DNA of 16,216 nucleotides, taken from positions 1-16,216 of the forward strand of contig USDX01000020.1 in assembly GCA_900553605.1 (NCBI GenBank), read 5' to 3'. Shown here one piece after another: positions 6,708 to 12,208 of the stretch. A model generated the notes under the pieces. That model did not search any database. It was not told where the DNA came from and worked only from the letters and a program-made list of their open reading frames with translations. Position numbers and translations under genes: made by a program. This stretch comes from an uncultured Eggerthella sp. (GTDB taxonomy: Bacteria > Actinomycetota > Coriobacteriia > Coriobacteriales > Eggerthellaceae). Position 1 is the stretch's first letter; each line of letters opens with the position of its first letter.

Positions 6708-7582
6708 TCTGGGTGTTCGGCTATATTCTTCCCAACCTGGAAAGCTTGGGCGAAGAAGAGAGGCTCCGCTATCATGCGGTGTACTGCGGTGTGTGCCGGT
6801 CTATTCGCGCTCGTTATGGGCAGCGGTGCCGCTTAGCTGTTTCCTATGACATGACGTTTCTTGCCATAGTTCTAGGTTCGTTGTACGAGCCGGAAGAACA
6901 TGCTTCGGAAAAGCGTTGTCCCGTGCATCCGCTTCAGCCGCGGCAGGTGGCTCAGTCGGAATTTACTGATTATGCAGCGGATCTTAGCGTTGCCATGGCG
7001 TACCACAAGTGTTTGGACGATTGGCGCGATGAACATTCTGCCAAGGCAAGGGCAGCTGCGGTGGCGCTGGGGGTACCGTACCGCAAGGCGAAGCGCCGCA
7101 TACCCCAAGCATGCCAAGCCATAGAAGACGCCATGGCGGATATCCATTCCATAGAAGAGGTGGCGCTGGGCGAAAGCGATGGCCTCCAGGTCGATGAGAG
7201 TTGCTCCGCGGGTAGGGTAGTGAACCCCGATGCAGCAGCGAATCGTTTTGGAATCCTCTTGGGAAACCTGTTTGCCTACAAGGATGACTTTTGGGCAACG
7301 GATTTGCGGCGTTTTGGTGCGAGATTGGGAAAATTCGTCTATGTCATGGATGCCGTAATGGATCTGCGGCAAGATCAAGAGACGGGAAGCTACAATCCTT
7401 TTTCTTCTTCCGGTCGTTCGATCGAAGAGTTTCGTGAAGACTTGGAGCTTCTTGCCGCAGCTACAGCCGATGCGTTTGAGCGTTTGCCGTTGGAACGTGA
7501 TGTGCATGTGCTGCGCAGCGTGTTGTATTCCGGAATATGGCAACGCTACAACGCAGAAGAGAGCAAGGTAGAACATGGTTAA
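6704..7582 (+). CDS. DUF5685-like protein of unknown function, Cys- and Asp-motif rich
   Basis: A 292-residue soluble protein. The N-terminal pattern FGYILPNLESL (5-15) with YCGVC (27-31), YG (38-39) and SYDMTFLA (47-54) resembles what I remember of the DUF5685 family; no function is established that I know of. Conserved-looking features are Cys28-x2-Cys31, Cys72-x2-His75, an Asp-rich helix AYHKCLDDWRDE (99-110), a C-terminal ANRFGILLGNLFAYKDDFW (179-197) and YVMDAVMDLRQDQETGSYNP (213-232). The two Asp motifs resemble the DDxxD and DxxxD pair of squalene/phytoene synthases (inference). The start is GTG at 6704, overlapping the previous stop, with AGAAAGG at 6693-6699. The gene's end overlaps the J-protein start by eight bases, so expression is coupled and a functional link with the chaperone genes is likely. 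Confidence 0.75.
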   Translation: MIWVFGYILPNLESLGEEERLRYHAVYCGVCRSIRARYGQRCRLAVSYDMTFLAIVLGSLYEPEEHASEKRCPVHPLQPRQVAQSEFTDYAADLSVAMAYHKCLDDWRDEHSAKARAAAVALGVPYRKAKRRIPQACQAIEDAMADIHSIEEVALGESDGLQVDESCSAGRVVNPDAAANRFGILLGNLFAYKDDFWATDLRRFGARLGKFVYVMDAVMDLRQDQETGSYNPFSSSGRSIEEFREDLELLAAATADAFERLPLERDVHVLRSVLYSGIWQRYNAEESKVEHG

Positions 7583-8369
7583 GAACCCATACGAGGTTCT
7601 GGGCGTAAGTCCTAGTGCGTCGGCGGATGAAGTCAAGAAGGCCTATCGCAAAAAGGCGCGAGAGAATCATCCCGACTTGAACCCGAACGACCCCAAGGCC
7701 GCCGAGCGCATGAATGAGGTCAACGAGGCCTACGACCGCATAATCAATCCTGAAAAGTATGCAGCCAGCGATGCGCGCGCTGCGGCGAGCGGCGCGGGTG
7801 CAGGCCATCAGGGCCAGGGAAATCCTTTTGCGGGTAACCCCTACACGCGTGGATCGTACACGGGTGCTGGCCAACAGGGTCAGGGTGGTTATCAGTCTCA
7901 AGGACCTTATGGCTGGACCACGGTCGATTTCGAGGATCTGTTCGGCTTTGGAGGCTTCGGTGCTTCTGCCCCTATTCACCCTGAGGCTTCGGCGACCGAC
8001 AGCGCTACGGTGCGCAGTGCCATTGAGGCCATCAATGCCGGCCGATACGATCAAGCCCTTTCGCTGCTGAGCAGCGTCGTGAGCTCCGAGCGCAATGCCC
8101 GTTGGTACTATCTAAGCGCGCTTGCGAACAAAGGCGCGGGCAATACGTTGGTCGCGCTCGAGCACATTCGCAAAGCGGTGAAGCTCGACCCGAACAATGC
8201 CGACTATCGTCGCGCCTACCAGCAGTTCCAGATGGCTGGGCAAGCGTATCAGCAAGAGGGAACCAAGCGTGGATTTACCATAAGCGCTATGGATCCGGGC
8301 CTAATCTGCTGCGGGCTGTGCTTGGCGCAGTATGCCTGTGCGGCAATGGGGCGTGGAGTGTACTTCTAG
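7575..8369 (+). CDS. J-domain protein with TPR-like region and cysteine-rich tail
   Basis: A 264-residue Hsp70 co-chaperone. Residues 4-57 are a J domain (NPYEVLGVSPSASADEVKKA) with the Hsp70-stimulating HPD at 32-34. Then comes a Gly/Gln-rich linker (about 73-112), a DFEDLFGFGGFG segment (118-129) and a helical repeat region (about 140-225, with AGRYDQALSLL and ALEHIRKAVKLDPNNADYR) resembling TPRs. It ends with PGLICCGLCLAQYACAAMG, containing Cys245, 246, 249 and 255. There is no DnaJ zinc-finger domain or C-terminal substrate barrel, so this is a specialised class III-type J protein. The ATG lies inside the end of the DUF5685-like gene with AAGGT (7565-7569) upstream. A strong terminator follows; the Hsp70 gene is next. 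Confidence 0.9.
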   Translation: MVKNPYEVLGVSPSASADEVKKAYRKKARENHPDLNPNDPKAAERMNEVNEAYDRIINPEKYAASDARAAASGAGAGHQGQGNPFAGNPYTRGSYTGAGQQGQGGYQSQGPYGWTTVDFEDLFGFGGFGASAPIHPEASATDSATVRSAIEAINAGRYDQALSLLSSVVSSERNARWYYLSALANKGAGNTLVALEHIRKAVKLDPNNADYRRAYQQFQMAGQAYQQEGTKRGFTISAMDPGLICCGLCLAQYACAAMGRGVYF

Positions 8370-8377
8370 CAAACAAG

Positions 8378-8423
8378 AAGCGAAGCTGTGGGAGCCGATG
8401 CTCCTGACGGGCTTCGCTTTTTT
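8378..8423 (+). terminator. Intrinsic terminator after the J-protein gene
   Basis: AAGCGAAGC (8378-8386) pairs with GCTTCGCTT (8411-8419), an inner stem GGAGC (8391-8395)/GCTCC (8400-8404) closes a CGAT loop, and six T (8418-8423) follow. It begins nine bases after the J-protein stop and ends the transcription unit that includes hisI, the microprotein and the DUF5685-like gene. Confidence 0.9.
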
Positions 8424-8488
8424 CGTTGTTGTGCAGATAGGGAATGAAGAAGGCGGCTGTATGACGTGGTTTGCGCAATAGGGTTTGG

Positions 8489-8560
8489 GCCGAGTATCCA
8501 GCGCGGTTCGAAATAGCTTGATTGCGCCGAGCGTCCAGTGCGGCTCGGCAAAAGCTTGAT
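8489..8560. repeat. Two imperfect 34-35-bp direct repeats upstream of the Hsp70 gene
   Basis: Copy 1 (8489-8522) begins GCCGAGTATCCAGCGCGG and copy 2 (8526-8560) begins GCCGAGCGTCCAGTGCGG; both end in AGCTTGAT. They start 37 bases apart. Copy 2 can also fold, GCCGAG with CTCGGC (8543-8548). The position between a terminator and the Hsp70 gene suggests operator sites or a duplicated promoter segment. They do not match CIRCE, nor the HspR-bound HAIR consensus. Confidence 0.6.
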
Positions 8561-8619
8561 CCTTCGGGGTGTGCTGATGCATGTGCTCTCTCGGCGTTTT
8601 ACGTAAGGGGTAAACAAAT

Positions 8620-8626
8620 AAGGAGG
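8620..8626 (+). promoter_or_regulatory. Ribosome binding site that decides the Hsp70 start
   Basis: A full AAGGAGG lies six bases before the ATG at 8633. The frame is open further upstream to 8522, but that extension runs through the direct repeats and lacks such a site, so 8633 is the start. Confidence 0.9.
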
Positions 8627-8632
8627 ACCCAT

Positions 8633-10423
8633 ATGGGTGCGACGATAGGAATCGATCTTGGTACCACCAATAGTTGCATGGCAACTATGGAGGGCGGCCG
8701 CGTAACCATTATCCCCAATGCGGAAGGGGAGCGAACCACGCCCAGCGTGGTGGCCTTTTCGAAGGAAGGCGAACGCTTGGTGGGCAGCATCGCTCAGCGG
8801 CAAGCGGTGGTAAATCCCGATCGAACAATTTCTTCGGTTAAGCGTCATATGGGCAGTAAGTGGAAAACCCGCGTGGACGGGAAGTCGTTCACTCCCCAGG
8901 AAATCTCTGCCATGATCCTGCGTAAAATGCGCCGAGATGCCGAGCAGTATCTGGGTAGGGATGTTACCGATGCCGTTATCACGGTACCTGCTTATTTCGA
9001 CGATTCGCAGCGCCAGGCAACTAAAGATGCAGGTCGTATTGCCGGCCTGAATGTGCTGCGTATTATCAATGAGCCCACAAGCGCTGCGTTGGCATACGGT
9101 TTGGACAACGGCACGCCCCAGAAGGTTATGGTGTATGACCTGGGTGGCGGCACATTCGACGTTTCCATTATCGAGATCGGCGATGATGTTATTGAAGTTT
9201 TAGCAACATCGGGCGATAACCATTTAGGCGGCGACGATTTCGACGAGCGCTTGGTGGACCATATTGTTCAGGAATTCAAGCGCGAACAGGGTGAAGATCT
9301 GCGCCGCAATGCTATGGCTATGCAGCGTGTGATGGAGGCGGCCGAGCAGGCCAAAAAGGAGCTTTCTGCAGGGTTTTCCGCCCAGATTAATTTGCCGTTT
9401 ATTTCTCAGAATTCACAAGGCCCTGTTCATTTGGATATGACGGTTACCCGTGCCGAATTTGAGCAGATGACACGTGATTTGGTGGAACGCACCACGGCTC
9501 CTGTCCGTATGGCCCTCGATGACGCGGGCATTGCCTCATCTGAACTTGGCTGCGTTTTGCTGGTAGGCGGTTCGACGCGTATTCCTGCTGTTCAGGAACA
9601 TGTACGTCGCATTACAGGCAAAGAACCCTCTGCGTCGGTCAACCCCGACGAATGCGTGGCAACGGGAGCCGCCATTCAGGGCGATACGCTTTCTGGCGCT
9701 ACCACGGGTATCGTTCGCTCAAACAGCTTGCTCCTGCTCGACGTAACGCCACTTTCGCTCTCTATCGAAACGGTGGGTGGCGTGGCAACGCGCCTGGTAG
9801 AGCGCAATTCAACGCTTCCCGTGCATTATTCCAAGACGTTTAGCACGGCGGCATCTTTCCAGACCAGCGTTGAGATCAAGGTTTTGCAGGGCGAGCGTCC
9901 TATGGCCAAGGACAACAAGGCTATTGGCACCTTCCGCTTGAAGGGCATCAAACGTGCGCCTGCGGGGGTTCCGCAAATTGAAGTGACCTTCGATATCGAC
10001 GCTAATGGCATCCTCACCGTTTCCGCTAAGGACTTGGACACGGGAAAAGAGCAGTCGATCACCATCGACGACTCTGACCGCATGTCTGACGATGAGGTGC
10101 AGCAAGCTATCAACGACGCCGAGGAATATGCCGAGGAAGACGAGTTCCGTCGCGCCACCATGGAGGTGCGTCAGCGCGCCGAAAAGCTCCTTTCCGAAGT
10201 GGACTCAGCTCTTTCTGCGGCGGGGAAACAGCTCGAGAAATCGGAGAAAAAGCAGGTGAAAGCCGATGCTGCCGAGTTGCGACGCGTTTTGATGCGACGT
10301 CCGAACAAGAAGGAGCGCGCTGATCCGGAAGAAGAAGGAAGGCGTATTGTGGTTGCTGCCGAAAAGCTGGATCGATCCAGCGCCCGCCTTCGCGAATTGG
10401 CCGCCCAGCAGCAAAGCTCGTAG
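8633..10423 (+). CDS. Hsp70 chaperone, DnaK paralogue with short C-terminus
   Basis: ATP-dependent chaperone of 596 residues. The nucleotide-binding domain shows IGIDLGTTNS (5-14), VPAYFDDSQRQAT (118-130), INEPTSAALAYG (145-156), DLGGGTFDVS (169-178), SGDNHLGGDDFD (193-204) and LLVGGSTRIPAV (309-320). The linker LLLLDVTPLSLSIET is at 366-380, the substrate-binding part includes TSVEIKVLQGER (411-422) and IDANGILTVSAKD (455-467), and a helical lid runs from about 484. It is shorter than typical DnaK (about 610-640 residues), stopping at AAQQQSS with no acidic disordered tail, and its lid is Lys/Arg-rich. No grpE, dnaJ or hspR is adjacent, so it is more likely a second Hsp70 serving the upstream J protein than the housekeeping DnaK. 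Calling it dnaK would be defensible by homology. Confidence 0.93.
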   Translation: MGATIGIDLGTTNSCMATMEGGRVTIIPNAEGERTTPSVVAFSKEGERLVGSIAQRQAVVNPDRTISSVKRHMGSKWKTRVDGKSFTPQEISAMILRKMRRDAEQYLGRDVTDAVITVPAYFDDSQRQATKDAGRIAGLNVLRIINEPTSAALAYGLDNGTPQKVMVYDLGGGTFDVSIIEIGDDVIEVLATSGDNHLGGDDFDERLVDHIVQEFKREQGEDLRRNAMAMQRVMEAAEQAKKELSAGFSAQINLPFISQNSQGPVHLDMTVTRAEFEQMTRDLVERTTAPVRMALDDAGIASSELGCVLLVGGSTRIPAVQEHVRRITGKEPSASVNPDECVATGAAIQGDTLSGATTGIVRSNSLLLLDVTPLSLSIETVGGVATRLVERNSTLPVHYSKTFSTAASFQTSVEIKVLQGERPMAKDNKAIGTFRLKGIKRAPAGVPQIEVTFDIDANGILTVSAKDLDTGKEQSITIDDSDRMSDDEVQQAINDAEEYAEEDEFRRATMEVRQRAEKLLSEVDSALSAAGKQLEKSEKKQVKADAAELRRVLMRRPNKKERADPEEEGRRIVVAAEKLDRSSARLRELAAQQQSS

Positions 10424-10534
10424 CTCATGGTGGCAAGCTTGCGGCTTTTCTGCGCAGCTGGTCGAGTTCATGGCTTTGCCCCGCCGTGTTCAAGCGCAAG
10501 TTTTATGGCTTTCGTGAGGGTGCGCGTCATGAAA

Positions 10535-10543
10535 TGCTATACT
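10535..10543 (+). promoter_or_regulatory. Extended -10 promoter of the phe leader
   Basis: TGC followed by TATACT (10538-10543) is a good extended -10 element; no convincing -35 hexamer is seen 16-18 bases upstream. Transcription would begin at about 10550, just before the T-box stem I. The stretch between the Hsp70 stop and this site (10424-10534) holds a bulged stem AGCT-GCG/CGC-AGCT near 10437-10460 without a T-run, and no clear terminator. Confidence 0.6.
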
Positions 10544-10549
10544 TTCCAG

Positions 10550-10830
10550 CATATGCGATGACGAAGACAGCGCAGTGCTATACCGCAAGCTCACAGAGAG
10601 GGGCCCTAGGCTGAAAGGCTCCAGCAAGCGTGCAGTGCGATTCCCTTCACCAGCATCGGAGTAAAAGCAGGGTGGCTCTGCCATGGATGTTATTAGCCCC
10701 GACGGGAGCTCCCGTTACAGAGCAGCATAAGTGGGTGCTTGTGCGGGTTTGCCGGACAGCATCAACCAGGGTGGTACCGCGAGAGCCCTTCTCGTCCTTG
10801 GATTATCCAAGACGAGAAGGGCTCTTTTTT
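10550..10830 (+). ncRNA. T-box riboswitch (phenylalanine), transcription-attenuating
   Basis: The leader senses uncharged tRNA-Phe and allows readthrough into pheS when charging is low. Stem I begins near CGATGACGAAGACAG (10556-10570, k-turn-like); the distal part shows AGAGAGG (10593-10599) and GGCTGAAAGG (10609-10618). A UUC triplet at 10646-10648 followed by A is the likely Phe specifier; a second UUC at 10641-10643 is an alternative. A stem III-like ACGGG/CCCGT is at 10702-10715. The near-invariant T-box AGGGTGGTACCGCG is at 10768-10781 and its AGGG can pair with CCCT (10786-10789) in the antiterminator. This overlaps the terminator arm, giving the usual mutually exclusive folds. Confidence 0.92.
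10783..10830 (+). terminator. T-box controlled terminator before pheS
   Basis: GAGCCCTTCTCGTC (10783-10796) pairs perfectly with GACGAGAAGGGCTC (10811-10824), continued past a bulged C by TTGG/CCAA around a five-base loop, then six T (10825-10830). It competes with the antiterminator of the T-box. Confidence 0.94.
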
Positions 10831-10891
10831 ATGTGCTGGGAACGCTTTCCTTGGGCGGCGTTCCGCGGAAGTTGAAGAAAGGTTGCAAGGA

Positions 10892-11974
10892 ATGTCAGTT
10901 ATCGACGATATCAAGTCCCTGCATGCCGATACGCTTTCTGCTATCGGCAAAGTGCCTAACACCGATGCGCTGGAGAAAATCCGCGTAGAGGTTGTGGGCA
11001 AATCCGGTACGCTTACCGGCTACCTGCGCGCTATGGGCCAGGTTGCCAAAGAGCATCGTGCTGAAGTGGGCAAGACGGTAAACGCCGCCCGCAATGAAAT
11101 CGAGGCAGCGCTGGAAGCCAAGAAGCGCGAACTTGCCCATGCAGAGCTCGAGGCTCGCATGGAAGCCGATGCCATCGACATCACGTTGCCCGGCCGCTCC
11201 CAGCAGATGGGCACGCGTCACCTGATCAACGCTATTTCCGATGAAATCTCCGAGATCTTCCTGGGTCTTGGCTACACCGTTGCAACCGGCCCTGAAGTTG
11301 AAACCGACTGGTACAACTTCACGGCGCTGAATGCTCCCGCCGATCACCCCAGCCGCTCCATGCAGGATACGTTCTATGTGCGTGACCTTTCGGGCGAGCA
11401 GTCGAATGTCCGCGGCGAGTCCGACGTGCTGCTGCGCACCCAGACTTCCGGCGTTCAGGTTCACGTTATGGAAGACCAGGATCTTCCTATTTACATCATT
11501 GCTCCTGGCAAGGTATACCGTCGCGACGTTGCCGATCCTTCGCACCTTCCCCAGTTCACGCAGTGCGAAGGCCTGGTGGTAGACAAGAACATCACCTTCG
11601 GCGACCTGAAGGGCACGCTCGAATACTTCTGCAAGCAGATGTTCGGCCCCGATCGCAAGACTCGCTTCCGTGCACACTTCTTCCCGTTCACCGAGCCTTC
11701 CGCTGAAGCCGACGTAAGCTGCGGCGTATGCGGTGGTACCGGCCACCTGCACGACGGCGAGCGTTGCCGCATGTGCAAGGGCACTGGTTGGTTGGAGATT
11801 CTGGGCTGCGGCATGGTTGATCCGAACGTTCTGCGCATGTCCGGCATCGACCCTGAAGTGTATTCCGGCTTCGCCTTTGGCGTGGGCGTGGAACGCGTAG
11901 CTTGCCTGAAGTACAACGTACCCGACCTCCGAATGCTGCTAGAAGGCGATATGCGCTTCTTGCGTCAATTCTAA
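10892..11974 (+). CDS. pheS: Phenylalanyl-tRNA synthetase alpha subunit
   Basis: Catalytic subunit of the alpha2-beta2 class II synthetase that charges tRNA-Phe. The 360 residues comprise an N-terminal coiled-coil tRNA-binding region (about 1-95) and the class II core: LPGRSQQMGTRHLI (99-112), GPEVETDWYNFTALN (133-147), LLRTQTSGVQ (180-189), PGKVYRRD (205-212), FTQCEGL (222-228), FFPFTEPSAEADV (263-275), and GFAFGVGVERVACLKY (326-341) with the motif 3 Arg335. A four-cysteine insert CGVC...CRMCKGTGW (277-300) looks like a small zinc ribbon, as in many PheS of Gram-positive bacteria. ATG 10892 is chosen over an upstream in-frame ATG at 10739 because that one lies inside the T-box; AGAAAGG (10876-10882) is nine bases upstream. 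Confidence 0.97.
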   Translation: MSVIDDIKSLHADTLSAIGKVPNTDALEKIRVEVVGKSGTLTGYLRAMGQVAKEHRAEVGKTVNAARNEIEAALEAKKRELAHAELEARMEADAIDITLPGRSQQMGTRHLINAISDEISEIFLGLGYTVATGPEVETDWYNFTALNAPADHPSRSMQDTFYVRDLSGEQSNVRGESDVLLRTQTSGVQVHVMEDQDLPIYIIAPGKVYRRDVADPSHLPQFTQCEGLVVDKNITFGDLKGTLEYFCKQMFGPDRKTRFRAHFFPFTEPSAEADVSCGVCGGTGHLHDGERCRMCKGTGWLEILGCGMVDPNVLRMSGIDPEVYSGFAFGVGVERVACLKYNVPDLRMLLEGDMRFLRQF

Positions 11975-11998
11975 AACCGGAACGGTTTTTGAATTGAC
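11964..11998 (+). other. Hairpin across the pheS stop codon
   Basis: GTCAATTC (11964-11971) pairs with GAATTGAC (11991-11998) and AAAACCG (11973-11979) with CGGTTTT (11983-11989), with a T-T mismatch between them and a GAA loop. The pheS stop TAA (11972-11974) lies inside the stem. It could be a weak terminator, a processing site or a 3' end stabiliser separating pheS from pheT. Confidence 0.65.
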
Positions 11999-12048
11999 TG
12001 CCGACGCTGCGGCTGCTTCGGGCGGCACATCTGAATTTCAGGCGCGGC

Positions 12049-12068
12049 ATGCGTAACGAAGTACGCAT
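12049..12068 (+). other. Hairpin in the pheS-pheT gap
   Basis: ATGCGTA (12049-12055) pairs with TACGCAT (12062-12068) around ACGAAG. The gap of 234 bases carries no credible gene or promoter that I can see. Confidence 0.5.
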
Positions 12069-12170
12069 CGCCTTGCCTTCAATCCAGCTGAGCTCGCCGG
12101 AAGCACCCTCGCTGATTTTGGCCAAATCCGAATCTCTTCCATCGCGGAGGGATTGGGCTGCAAGTTTTTT

Positions 12171-12186
12171 GCCGAACGAGTTCGGC
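12171..12186 (+). other. Hairpin before the pheT ribosome binding site
   Basis: GCCGAA (12171-12176) pairs with TTCGGC (12181-12186) around CGAG. A run of six T lies before rather than after it, so it is not a plus-strand terminator. The weak pheT site GAAAGAG (12196-12202) follows ten bases later. Confidence 0.5.
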
Positions 12187-12208
12187 TCGTAGATAGAAAG
12201 AGATAAAC

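Noticed and set aside
10739..10891. Upstream in-frame extension of pheS
   Set aside because: It would translate through the T-box and terminator; the family N-terminus and ribosome binding site fit the ATG at 10892.
11429..11458. PheS motif RTQTSGVQ instead of the common RTHTSPVQ
   Set aside because: The Gln/Gly form, as I recall, also occurs in E. coli PheS, so it is a known natural variant and not a damaged active site.
11722..11793. DnaJ-like CxxCxGxG zinc motifs inside PheS, possibly a chaperone fusion
   Set aside because: A four-cysteine insert of this type at this position is common in PheS of Gram-positive bacteria; it is not a transferred DnaJ domain.
11688..12125. Minus-strand frame covering the pheS-pheT gap and the end of pheS
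   Set aside because: Arg/Ser-rich shadow with no motif; only about 150 of its bases are outside pheS and no promoter is evident.
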